A DNA stretch of 64,000 nt, taken from Gaiellasilicea sp033857955. GTDB taxonomy: Bacteria; Actinomycetota; Thermoleophilia; Gaiellales; Gaiellaceae. Positions 19,997-28,172 of the stretch are shown one piece after another. Both the position numbers and the translations under genes were made by a program. The notes beneath the pieces were generated by a model, which worked only from the letters and a program-made list of their open reading frames with translations, was not told the origin of the DNA and did no database searches. The stretch covers positions 42,503 to 106,502 of the forward strand of contig JAWVCW010000008.1 in assembly GCA_033857955.1 (NCBI GenBank), given 5' to 3'. How positions within the stretch are numbered: the stretch's first letter is position 1; every line of letters starts with the position of its first letter.

Positions 19997-20431
19997 CTAC
20001 TCGAGCTCGAGGCCCTCGTGCGCCAGCTCGAGGCTCTCGATCACGACCTCGTTGCCGGTCGCGTTCAGCGAGCCGGCCTCGATCTTCACCGGCCACGCGT
20101 TGCGGAGCAGCCAACGCGCGACGGGCTGCCGTGCCTCGTCGAGCAGCGTGATCGTCACGTTGCGGCGAGCGACCTGGCCGTCCCGCACCGCCTTCCACCA
20201 CTCGAAGAGGTCGGTGCGCCCGGTGAAGCCGCGCTTCAGCGTCACGTTTGCGTGCTTCACGAGGCCCGGGAGCTTGCGCGCGGTGTTGGCCTTGTCATCG
20301 CCCTCCCGATACTCGATCACTTCGATCTCACCCGACGGGATCTCGACCTCGCTGAAGCCCAGGTTGTCGCCGAGGCCGATGTCGACGAGGAAGTTGAAGT
20401 TCAAGTACGGGTTGTCACGCTGGACGGCCAC
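19997..20431 (-). CDS. Phage-type tail tube protein (gp19 / contractile injection family)
   Basis: A 144-residue member of the T4 gp19-like tail-tube family (the TIGR02241-type phage tail region), which forms the inner tube of contractile tails and injection systems. Family hallmarks are the N-terminal NPYLNFNFLVDI, the IEVIEYREGDD segment, LKRGFTGRTDLFEWW and the C-terminal RNAWPVKIEAGSLNATGNE then VVIESLELAHEGLEL. The GTG start overlaps the preceding gene by 17 bp. No sheath, baseplate, ATPase or spike gene lies anywhere in the window, so it is an orphan here. Family assignment is firm; function outside a tail is unknown. Confidence 0.88.
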   Translation of the reverse strand: MAVQRDNPYLNFNFLVDIGLGDNLGFSEVEIPSGEIEVIEYREGDDKANTARKLPGLVKHANVTLKRGFTGRTDLFEWWKAVRDGQVARRNVTITLLDEARQPVARWLLRNAWPVKIEAGSLNATGNEVVIESLELAHEGLELE

Positions 20432-20813
20432 TGCGGGGAACCTCCCTGTCGATGAACCCGAGATCTCGGTAGATCTCGAGGTCGTGGTTGATGGTGGTCG
20501 ACCGACGCTCGCCCGCCGGCGTTCGCCAGGAGATCGCGGCGGTGAGCTGGGTCGGCTCGTCGCGGGCGAAGTACGAGGCGCTGCGGTCGAGGAAGACGGA
20601 GATCGACTTGCGCGGTGCGAGGAACTCGAGCCTGCGGAAGAGCGCGAGCCGCTGCATCTTCTTCGTGCCGTCGACGCCGCCGAACGGCTTGTCGAACTTG
20701 ATCCGAACGCTGTGCGCGGGCCGGTCGCCGGTGTTTTCGACGACGAGGAAGAGGAGACCGCGGTCGAAGACGACGTCGAGGATCACCTCGGCGTCGCAGC
20801 GCTCATCCCTCAT
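20415..20813 (-). CDS. Unknown beta-rich protein co-transcribed with tail tube gene
   Basis: A 132-residue protein without signal peptide or membrane segment. The sequence alternates hydrophobic strands with NTGDRPAHSVRIKFDKPFGG, which resembles immunoglobulin-like or CARDB-like beta sandwiches, then RRLEFLAPRKSISVFLD and TTINHDLEIYRDLGFID. I do not recognise a named family. The 17-bp overlap with the tail-tube gene and a TAGACT -10 box 6 nt before its ATG indicate a dedicated two-gene transcript. Confidence 0.75.
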   Translation of the reverse strand: MRDERCDAEVILDVVFDRGLLFLVVENTGDRPAHSVRIKFDKPFGGVDGTKKMQRLALFRRLEFLAPRKSISVFLDRSASYFARDEPTQLTAAISWRTPAGERRSTTINHDLEIYRDLGFIDREVPRSGRPA

Positions 20814-20819
20814 TGCGGG

Positions 20820-20825
20820 AGTCTA
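20820..20825 (-). promoter_or_regulatory. -10 box of the tail-tube two-gene operon
   Basis: Minus-strand TAGACT ends 6 nt before the ATG at 20813, the same leaderless spacing as in housekeeping genes of this window. The box lies between the upstream ypfJ-like stop (20836) and this gene, so the pair is not merely read-through from the peptidase gene. Confidence 0.5.
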
Positions 20826-20835
20826 CGCCGGGTTC

Positions 20836-21732
<897 letters not shown>

Positions 21733-21776
21733 AGTGCGGCGTGATTCCCGCTCGGCTCGGTTCTAGTCCCTCGGAC

Positions 21777-21782
21777 TACACT
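21777..21782 (+). promoter_or_regulatory. -10 box of deoC (leaderless type)
   Basis: TACACT ends 6 nt before the ATG at 21789. This supports the 21789 start over the upstream in-frame start at 21741. Confidence 0.55.
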
Positions 21783-21788
21783 TTGCAT

Positions 21789-22727
21789 ATGGCCCAGGCG
21801 CCCGCCCTTCCGCGTGGCTTCGAGCTGCCGCTCGAGCCTCGTCTGCCCCGGATCGGCTCGGTGGACGCCGTGGCGCTCGAGGAGCGCGCCGCCACGCTGG
21901 CGAAGCGGTCGATCAAGAAGGAATCGAAGCTGCAGGCATTCGAGCTCGCCGTGCGGATGATGGATCTGACCACCCTCGAGGGCGCCGACACGCCCGGCAA
22001 GGTGGCCGCTCTCTGCTCGAAGGCGATGCGGCCCGACCCCAGCGACCCGTCCGTACCGTCGGTCGCGGCCGTCTGCGTCTACCCGAACCTCGTCCCGGTC
22101 GCGGTGGCGCGCCTGCGCGGCTCGAGCGTCAAAGTCGCCTCCGTTGCGACGGCATTCCCGTCCGGGCAGTCCCCGCTCGCGGTGAAGCTCGCCGACGTCC
22201 GAGAGGCGGTCGAGCTGGGCGCCGACGAGATCGACATGGTGATCGACCGCGGCGCCTTCCTCTCGGGCCGCTACGCGAAGGTCTACGACGAGATCGTCAA
22301 GGTCAAGGAAGCCTGCGGCGAGGCGCACCTGAAGGTGATCCTGGAGACAGGCGAGCTCGGCACCTACGACAACGTGCGCCGGGCATCGCTGCTCGCGATG
22401 GCCGCGGGCGGCGATTTCATCAAGACCTCGACCGGGAAGGTGAACCCGGCGGCGACGCTGCCGGTGACGCTCTGCATGCTCGAGGCGATCCGCGACGTGC
22501 ACGAGGAGACCGGGCGCGTCGTCGGGATGAAGCCGGCGGGCGGGATCCGCACCGCGAAGCAGGCGATCCAGTACCTCGTCGTCCTGCACGAGACGCTCGG
22601 CCTCGAGTGGATGACGCCCGACCTGTTCCGCTTCGGCGCCTCGTCACTCCTGAACGACGTCCTGATGCAGATCCGCAAGCAGAAGACCGGCCAGTACCAG
22701 TCCCCCGACTACTTCACGTTGGACTGA
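21789..22727 (+). CDS. deoC: Deoxyribose-phosphate aldolase
   Basis: Cleaves 2-deoxyribose-5-phosphate to glyceraldehyde-3-phosphate and acetaldehyde. Class I aldolase motifs: DEIDMVIDRGAFLSG, KVILETGELG, the Schiff-base lysine in FIKTSTGKVN and MKPAGGIRTAKQA. The 312 residues include an N-terminal extension of about 80 residues compared with E. coli DeoC, as in long-form DeoCs. The following aldehyde dehydrogenase, 4 bp downstream, could oxidise the acetaldehyde produced. Confidence 0.94.
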   Translation: MAQAPALPRGFELPLEPRLPRIGSVDAVALEERAATLAKRSIKKESKLQAFELAVRMMDLTTLEGADTPGKVAALCSKAMRPDPSDPSVPSVAAVCVYPNLVPVAVARLRGSSVKVASVATAFPSGQSPLAVKLADVREAVELGADEIDMVIDRGAFLSGRYAKVYDEIVKVKEACGEAHLKVILETGELGTYDNVRRASLLAMAAGGDFIKTSTGKVNPAATLPVTLCMLEAIRDVHEETGRVVGMKPAGGIRTAKQAIQYLVVLHETLGLEWMTPDLFRFGASSLLNDVLMQIRKQKTGQYQSPDYFTLD

Positions 22728-22731
22728 CCCC

Positions 22732-24216
22732 GTGACTGAGCTCGAGCGGAAGAGTCACGCGCCGGTCCCGGCGCTGACCGAGTGGGAGTACGCGCCCGCT
22801 CCGGAGGCGCGCGACATCGTCAAGCTCCAGGAGCGCTACGGCCTCTTCATCGGCGGCGAGCTCGTCGATCCGAAGTCGGGCGACTGGTTTACCTCCAGCT
22901 CGCCGGCGACCGAGGAGCCACTTGCCGAGGTCGCCCAGGCAGATGAGCAGGACGTCGACCTGGCGGTGCAGGCGGCCCGCGGCGCGTTCGAGGACGGCTG
23001 GTCGTCGCTCGCGCCTTCCGAGCGGGCGAAGTACCTCTTCCGGATCGCGCGGATCATCCAGGAGCGCTCGCGCGAGCTCGCGGTGCTCGAGAGCCTCGAC
23101 GGCGGCAAGCCCATCCGCGAGAGCCGCGACGTCGATCTGCCGCTCGCTGCCGCTCACTTCTTCTACTACGCGGGCTGGGCCGACAAGCTCGAGTACGCGT
23201 TCCCGAACCGCAGGCCGAAGCCGCTCGGCGTCGCAGGGCAGATCATCCCCTGGAACTTCCCGCTGCTGATGCTCGCCTGGAAGATCGCGCCGGCGCTCGC
23301 GGCGGGGAACACGGTCGTGCTGAAGCCGGCGGAGACCACGCCACTCACCGCCCTTCTCTTTGCGGACATCGTCCGCCAGGCCGAGCTGCCGCCGGGGGTC
23401 GTGAACATCGTCACCGGCGACGGCCGCGCGGGCGCCGCGCTCGTCAAGCATCCAGGGGTGGACAAGATCGCGTTCACCGGCTCGACCGAGGTCGGGAAGG
23501 CGATCCAACGCGAGCTCGCCGGCACTGGCAAGAAGCTGACGCTCGAGCTCGGCGGCAAGGCGGCGAACATCATCTTCGACGACGCCGCGCTCGACCAGGC
23601 GGTCGAGGGGATCGTCAACGGGATCTATTTCAACCAGGGCCATGTCTGCTGCGCCGGCTCGCGTCTGCTCGTCCAGGAGTCGATCTCCGAGCAGACGATC
23701 GCGAAGCTGAAGCGCCGGCTCGAGACGCTGCGGCTCGGCGACCCGCTCGACAAGAACACGGACATCGGAGCGATCAACTCGAAGATGCAGCTCGACCGGA
23801 TCACCGAGCTCGTCGAGGCAGGCAAGGAGGAGGGAGCGGAGATCTACCAGCCGCCCTGCCGCCTGCCGGAGAAGGGCTACTGGTTCGCGCCGACCGTCTT
23901 CACGAACGTCGCGCAGAGCTACCGGATCGCACAGGAGGAGATCTTCGGGCCGGTCCTCAGCGTGCTCACGTTCCGCACGCCCGAGGAGGCGGTCGAGAAG
24001 GCGAACAACACGCCGTACGGGCTCTCTGCTGGCGTCTGGACCGAAAAGGGATCGCGCATCCTCTGGATGGCGCAGCAGCTGCGGGCCGGTGTGGTGTGGG
24101 CGAACACGTTCAACCGCTTCGATCCGGCGTCGCCGTTCGGCGGCTACAAGGAGTCGGGCTTCGGTCGCGAGGGCGGCCGGCACGGGCTCGAGCCGTATCT
24201 GAGGTTCGACTCGTGA
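22732..24216 (+). CDS. Aldehyde dehydrogenase, catalytic half of an ALDH16-like pair
   Basis: NAD(P)-dependent aldehyde dehydrogenase of 494 residues. Visible: GQIIPWNFPLLMLAWKIAPA, KPAETTPLTA, the FTGSTEVGK cofactor loop, the general-base Glu in LELGGKAANI, the catalytic Cys region FNQGHVCCAGSRL, and EEIFGPVLSV. The GTG start is 4 bp after deoC; its TGA overlaps the next micro-ORF. With deoC upstream, acetaldehyde oxidation is the most likely role. It is paired with a second, incomplete ALDH, as in ALDH16 proteins where both halves are fused. Confidence 0.92.
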   Translation: MTELERKSHAPVPALTEWEYAPAPEARDIVKLQERYGLFIGGELVDPKSGDWFTSSSPATEEPLAEVAQADEQDVDLAVQAARGAFEDGWSSLAPSERAKYLFRIARIIQERSRELAVLESLDGGKPIRESRDVDLPLAAAHFFYYAGWADKLEYAFPNRRPKPLGVAGQIIPWNFPLLMLAWKIAPALAAGNTVVLKPAETTPLTALLFADIVRQAELPPGVVNIVTGDGRAGAALVKHPGVDKIAFTGSTEVGKAIQRELAGTGKKLTLELGGKAANIIFDDAALDQAVEGIVNGIYFNQGHVCCAGSRLLVQESISEQTIAKLKRRLETLRLGDPLDKNTDIGAINSKMQLDRITELVEAGKEEGAEIYQPPCRLPEKGYWFAPTVFTNVAQSYRIAQEEIFGPVLSVLTFRTPEEAVEKANNTPYGLSAGVWTEKGSRILWMAQQLRAGVVWANTFNRFDPASPFGGYKESGFGREGGRHGLEPYLRFDS

Positions 24217-24299
24217 GGCGCTTTCGAGTGCCCCTGCTGCTGCTCGGCGGGATCGTCGCGCTGGTGCTCGGCGACCGTCGTTTCGGGGGCGTCAGGTGA
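24213..24299 (+). CDS. 28-codon membrane micro-ORF between the two ALDH genes
   Basis: GTG at 24213 overlaps the stop of the catalytic ALDH gene by GTGA, and its own TGA overlaps the GTG of the second ALDH gene in the same way. The product begins MRRFRVPLLLLGG, continues IVALVLGDRR and ends GGVR: a positively charged N-terminus and one hydrophobic helix long enough for a short membrane segment. Perfect 4-bp coupling on both sides argues that it is translated. No homologue is recognised. Confidence 0.5.
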   Translation: MRRFRVPLLLLGGIVALVLGDRRFGGVR

Positions 24300-25093
24300 C
24301 CCGGCTACCCGTCAAGAAGACCTACAAGCTCTTCATCGGCGGCGGCTTCCCGCGCTCCGAGTCGGGTCGCACGTACGAGGCCGAGGGGCAGAACGTCGCC
24401 CGCGCCTCCCGCAAGGACGCGCGCGACGCGGTCGTCGCAGCGCGGAAGGCGCAGCCCGGCTGGGCGGGCGCGACCGCCTACAACCGCGGCCAGGTGCTCT
24501 ACCGGCTCGCGGAGATGATGGAGACGCGCACCGCCGACCTCGCTGCGGTCTGCTCCGGCAAGAAGGAGGTCGAGGCCGCGATCGACCGCGTGGTCTGGTA
24601 CGCGGGCTGGGCCGACAAGCTCGCGCAGGTGATCGGCTCCTCCAATCCGGTCTCGGGGCCGTACTTCAACTTCTCCGTCCCCGAGCCGACCGGTGTCGTC
24701 GCCGTCCTCGCTCCCGAGGAGCCCGCGCTGGACGGCCTCGTCGCGCGGCTCGCGCCGGTGATCGTCGGCGGCAACGCCGCCATCGTCGTGGCTTCCGAGA
24801 AACACCCCCTCGCCGCGATCGAGCTCGCCGAGGCGATCGCCACCTCGGATCTGCCGGGCGGCGTCGTCAACATCCTCACCGGCCTCGGCGAGGAGATCGC
24901 GTCGATCCTGGCCGGGCACATGGATGTGAACGCGATCGACATCACCGGCGCCAACGGGCAAGGGCCCGAGCTGGAGCGCCTTGCCGCCGACAACGTCAAG
25001 CGGGTCGTGCACGGCAGCGCAGACGAGCAGAGCCCGTGGACGATCGCGAGCTTCCTGGAGCTCAAGACCGTCTGGCATCCGATCGGCCAGTAG
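24296..25093 (+). CDS. Truncated ALDH-family protein lacking catalytic Cys domain
   Basis: The 265 residues cover only the cofactor-binding half of an ALDH: KTYKLFIGGGFPRSESGRTY at the N-terminus, the VPEPTGVVAVLAPEEPALDG strand, VIVGGNAAIVVAS and LPGGVVNILTGLGEEI. The sequence stops before the catalytic Cys domain with LELKTVWHPIGQ, so it cannot be an independent dehydrogenase. ALDH16 proteins consist of a catalytic ALDH followed by such a shortened, inactive ALDH domain. Here the two are separate coupled genes, so I infer a split ALDH16 in which this subunit has a structural role. Confidence 0.8.
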   Translation: MTRLPVKKTYKLFIGGGFPRSESGRTYEAEGQNVARASRKDARDAVVAARKAQPGWAGATAYNRGQVLYRLAEMMETRTADLAAVCSGKKEVEAAIDRVVWYAGWADKLAQVIGSSNPVSGPYFNFSVPEPTGVVAVLAPEEPALDGLVARLAPVIVGGNAAIVVASEKHPLAAIELAEAIATSDLPGGVVNILTGLGEEIASILAGHMDVNAIDITGANGQGPELERLAADNVKRVVHGSADEQSPWTIASFLELKTVWHPIGQ

Positions 25094-25173
25094 CTCGTGG
25101 AGGACGTCGACCTCGGCGTCTGTCCCGGTCGCTGGTACGCGGGCGACCCCACTCGCGTGGTGGCGCTCCTTGC

Positions 25174-25196
25174 GCTTGTGTTTCTGAAACACAAGC
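25174..25196. repeat. Palindromic repeat, copy 1
   Basis: Perfect inverted repeat: 10-bp arms GCTTGTGTTT and AAACACAAGC around CTG. It shares the core CTTGTGTT / AACACAAG with a 5-nt centre with three other copies in the window. There is no T-tract after it, so it does not resemble an intrinsic terminator. Confidence 0.85.
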
Positions 25197-25242
25197 TTCT
25201 CGACGACCCGATGATCAGGCCGAATTCGCGGCGACGAACGCG

Positions 25243-25265
25243 GCTTGTGTTTCTGAAACACAAAG
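25243..25265. repeat. Palindromic repeat, copy 2
   Basis: Same element in the same orientation 69 bp after copy 1. The arms TTGTGTTT and AAACACAA are perfect; the outermost pair is lost (AAG becomes AAAG). Confidence 0.85.
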
Positions 25266-25345
25266 TCTGGGCGTCGATCGATCTCTTGCGGACCGTGGCC
25301 GTGCGGATCGACCTCTTCGTCGCTGCACTCGGGCGCTGAAAAGGC

Positions 25346-26155
25346 GTGACGGACGACCATCTGCGGGCGATCTCGCGCGTCTATGGGCCTGAGACGTGGG
25401 ACGTGTATGACGTTCTCGACCGGAGCCTGGATCCACGCGGTCCGGAGGTGATGCTGGCGCTGGTGACCGAGCGACTGACACAGGCGTCTGTCGTTCTCGA
25501 TGTGGGCTGCCGCGATGCGTCTCATCTGATCGAGCTGGTTCGGGCGTCTGGCGCGAGCGGAGTCGGGATCGACCCCGTTAGCCGCTTCGTCGAACGAGCG
25601 CAAGAGGCAGTCGCCGAAGCCGGCCTGGAGGCTCGGATTCAGATCGCCGAAGGAGTGATGCAGGACCTCCCCTGGCCCGACGGCTCCTTCGACCTCGTGT
25701 GGTGCCGTGACGTGATCGAGGTGGTCGAGCCGCTTGAAGCCGCAGTTGCCGAGGTCGGACGCGTCCTCCGGCCGGGCGGACACCTGGTCGTCTTCACCGT
25801 CTTCGCCACCGACCGTCTGGAGCCGAAGGAGGCCGCGTTGCTCGCACAGAGCCTCGCGGTCGTGCCGGCGAACCTCGTCGAGGAGAAGGTCGAAGCCGCA
25901 TTCAGCCGTGCAGGGCTCGAAGTGGCGGTCAAGGACACGATCGGGACGGAGTGGCGGGAGTATGCGGAGGAACGAACGCAGCCCGTCTCGCGCGACCTCT
26001 TGCGACTTGCCCGGCTTCGCCGCCAGCGCGACCGCGTCATCCAGGACGCTGGCTCGGAGATCTACGGACACATCGAGTCCAACCTTCACTGGCTCGTCTA
26101 TCAGTACCTGGGGAAGCTCCTGCCGACGATCTACGTGCTCCGGAAAGCAGCCTGA
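25346..26155 (+). CDS. Class I SAM-dependent methyltransferase
   Basis: A 269-residue methyltransferase of the Methyltransf_11 type with unknown substrate. Motif I is VVLDVGCRDASHLIEL (about 49), followed by GIDPVSRFV (motif II), LPWPDGSFDLVWCRDVIEVV and the LRPGGHLVVFTVF strand. The GTG start lies 6 nt after the previous doubtful ORF. It converges with the BNR protein gene. Nothing in the context tells the substrate. Confidence 0.85.
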   Translation: MTDDHLRAISRVYGPETWDVYDVLDRSLDPRGPEVMLALVTERLTQASVVLDVGCRDASHLIELVRASGASGVGIDPVSRFVERAQEAVAEAGLEARIQIAEGVMQDLPWPDGSFDLVWCRDVIEVVEPLEAAVAEVGRVLRPGGHLVVFTVFATDRLEPKEAALLAQSLAVVPANLVEEKVEAAFSRAGLEVAVKDTIGTEWREYAEERTQPVSRDLLRLARLRRQRDRVIQDAGSEIYGHIESNLHWLVYQYLGKLLPTIYVLRKAA

Positions 26156-26160
26156 CGGAG

Positions 26161-27642
26161 CTAGCCGCGGGCGGCGTAGATCGCCTGGCGCAGCTTGCCG
26201 TTCCGCGGCGGCGAGGCGAGCGCGTAGACGACGAGCGGCCGGCCGCGCGACCACGAGACGCCGATGTAGTCCGCGAGCATGCGGCCGAGCGTCGTCTCCG
26301 GCATCCACATGAGCGACATCCGCCGCGGATTCAGCCGCTGCGGCGCGCTCCAGCTCGACCCGTCCTGTGAGGTGACGAGTTCCGCGTCGATGCCGTCCGG
26401 CCGGATCGCGTAGTAGGCGATCGCCAGCCGGCCGGTGCCGGGCTCCACGCCGATCGTCGGCATGACCGCGTTCCGGTCGCGGGTGATACGAACGGGCTGC
26501 GACCACGTCGTTCCGTCCGACGACCGGGTGAAGACGACGTCGTTTCCCTGGCAGTGCGAGCGGAACCGGCAGTCCTGCCAGATCGCCACGACCCGGCCCG
26601 CGCCGTCGACGTCTACGGCCGGGAGCGGCGGCGCACGGAACGGGCTCGCGGGCTTGGACTGGAACTTCGCGAGCGTCACCGGATCGCCCAGCGTGACGCC
26701 GCCGTCCGTGGAGCGGACGGCGATCATGCTCGAGGCCGGCTGTGACCAGAAGACGAACGTGAGCATCCCGTTCGGCTGGACGACCGGGATCACGCCCGTC
26801 ACGCCGGTCCGGAGCGTCACCGGCGCGGACCAGGACAGGCCTCCGTCGTCCGAGCGCTGAACTGCCAAGTCGTCCTGGCCCTCCTGCTCGCCGACCAGCG
26901 TGTACGCGAGGTAGCAGCGACCGTGGAACGGGCTCGCCGGGCCGTTGTCGCACGTGAGCCAGTCCTTGTCGTAGGCAAGATTCGCGGTCGTCGAGCGCGC
27001 GGCGTCGAGGGGACCGGTCCAGGCAACGCCGTCGCGGGAGCGGTGGATGGTGAGCCGCGTCACGCCCGGAGCGATGGCAAGCGTGTTCGCCAGCCAGACG
27101 CCGTGCTTGCTGTCGTACGCGAGCACTGGATCGCTGGCGCGAGTCGATGGTCCCGGCGGCACCGAGGTCGCGGTCAGGCCCGGCAGGATGCCCTCGTGCC
27201 AGGTTCGGCCGCCGTCCCGAGAGCTCGAGAAGCCGATGCTTGCGGCCCCGCCCGAGACGTTCCGGCCGTTCTGGAAGAGCGCCACCGTGGTCGCGCCGAC
27301 CGTCTGGGAGTCCGGCTCGACCTGCGTCTCGTGCTGGCTCTCCACGTTCGCCTGCCGGTCGCGGTGGATGCGCGTGCTCACGACCTCGCAGTCGTTCTCG
27401 ACGCGGTCGCGGCCGTCGACGGCGGCGACGTCGCGCCCAGGCCCGCAGGAGATGCGGTCGAAGCCGCCGTCGTACTCGGCCGAGATCCTGTCGTCGCCGG
27501 CCCGCGCGACGATGCGATCCGAGCCGTCGCGACCGATGAGGAGGTCGGCCCGTACCGTCCCGACGATCGTGGCGGATCCGGCGGCGGCGGCAACGGCGGG
27601 CGGCGCCGCGAGCAACAAGGCGATCGCCAGACGCGCGCGCAC
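26161..27642 (-). CDS. Secreted BNR-propeller (sialidase-like) protein with RTX-like segment
   Basis: A 493-residue exported protein. The GTG at 27642 starts directly at a signal peptide (VRARLAIALLLAAPPAVAAA) and lies 6 nt after a minus-strand TACGTT box. Next is an RTX-like stretch (LIGRDGSDRIVARAGDDRIS) with possible calcium-binding glycine/aspartate repeats and a Cys pair. The rest holds repeated Asp-box motifs (SRDGGRTWHEG, SDDGGLSWSAP, SSDGTTWSQP, SQDGSSWSAP), the mark of a six-bladed sialidase-type propeller. True sialidase catalytic residues cannot be assigned by eye, so enzymatic activity is uncertain. Confidence 0.8.
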   Translation of the reverse strand: MRARLAIALLLAAPPAVAAAAGSATIVGTVRADLLIGRDGSDRIVARAGDDRISAEYDGGFDRISCGPGRDVAAVDGRDRVENDCEVVSTRIHRDRQANVESQHETQVEPDSQTVGATTVALFQNGRNVSGGAASIGFSSSRDGGRTWHEGILPGLTATSVPPGPSTRASDPVLAYDSKHGVWLANTLAIAPGVTRLTIHRSRDGVAWTGPLDAARSTTANLAYDKDWLTCDNGPASPFHGRCYLAYTLVGEQEGQDDLAVQRSDDGGLSWSAPVTLRTGVTGVIPVVQPNGMLTFVFWSQPASSMIAVRSTDGGVTLGDPVTLAKFQSKPASPFRAPPLPAVDVDGAGRVVAIWQDCRFRSHCQGNDVVFTRSSDGTTWSQPVRITRDRNAVMPTIGVEPGTGRLAIAYYAIRPDGIDAELVTSQDGSSWSAPQRLNPRRMSLMWMPETTLGRMLADYIGVSWSRGRPLVVYALASPPRNGKLRQAIYAARG

Positions 27643-27680
27643 GCCTGAAACGTAGCCACGATCGGTAGTGTTGCGGTCGC

Positions 27681-28172
27681 GTGACCGGCCCCAGACGTCT
27701 GAGCCAAGCCATCTCCGAGGGCGACGGGATCTCGCTGATCGTGGCCGTGACCGGTCCCGAGGAAGCGCAGCAGGCCGAGGCACGCGGCGCGGAGGCACTC
27801 CTCGTCGAAGGCGATGTGGAAGCGATCCGTGCGGCGAGCAGCTTGCCGATCCTGACCGCAGCGGGCTCGGCCGGCGACGCGCGCATCGTCTGTCCGGGCG
27901 ACGATGATGTCGAGCTCGGCGACTCGGTGGAGCTCGTCGTGCAGGTGGAGCGGGAGGAGGAGCTGGAGGAGGCGCTCGAGCGACTCGACCCGGAGCTCTT
28001 CGTGCTGGCCGCCGGCGATGCCGACGATCCGGTCGAGCGCGTGCTCGACCTGCTTCCCGACGTGCCGGCCGGCAAGCTCGCCATTGCCGATGTCGGCGGC
28101 GTCAGTCAGGTGCAGATCGAAGAGCTCGAGCGCGCCGGGGTCGACGCCGTGCTGGTACGTGAGCCGCTCTAG
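27681..28172 (+). CDS. Miniature IGPS-like TIM-barrel protein
   Basis: The 163-residue product resembles indole-3-glycerol-phosphate synthase stripped of many helices. Eight short strands can be counted: SLIVAVTG, EALLVEG, LPILTA, ARIVCPG, ELVVQVE, LFVLAAG, LAIADVGG, AVLVREPL. The last two match the IGPS VAESGI and AVLVGEAL strands. The catalytic lysine strand of IGPS (RKDF) is LTAAG here, so synthase activity is unlikely. A full barrel normally needs about 250 residues. The ATG of the next gene follows its stop with no gap, suggesting a common function with the spermidine-synthase-like protein. Confidence 0.65.
   Translation: MTGPRRLSQAISEGDGISLIVAVTGPEEAQQAEARGAEALLVEGDVEAIRAASSLPILTAAGSAGDARIVCPGDDDVELGDSVELVVQVEREEELEEALERLDPELFVLAAGDADDPVERVLDLLPDVPAGKLAIADVGGVSQVQIEELERAGVDAVLVREPL

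Larger units (their letters stand above)
25094..25345. other. Spacer with two palindromes and a doubtful ORF
   Basis: An open frame (GTG 25097 to 25339, 80 codons, beginning MEDVDLGVCPGRWYAGDPT) spans this spacer. It carries two copies of the palindrome, each read as VFLKHK, so the frame is probably fortuitous or an interrupted remnant. No family is recognised. Confidence 0.4.

Noticed and set aside
25174..25265. Palindromes considered as a CRISPR array or intrinsic terminators
   Set aside because: Only two copies with a 46-bp interval and no further regular spacing, no cas genes, and no T-tract after either hairpin.
25097..25339. 80-codon ORF between ALDH and methyltransferase
   Set aside because: The ORF contains both palindromes in frame, has no recognisable domain and no upstream signal, so I report the interval as spacer rather than as a gene.
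24305..28084. A 1259-codon minus-strand open frame across the ALDH, methyltransferase and deoC-distal genes
   Set aside because: It is the shadow of several well-supported plus-strand genes and of the BNR gene in another frame, with arginine-rich low-complexity translation and no domain.
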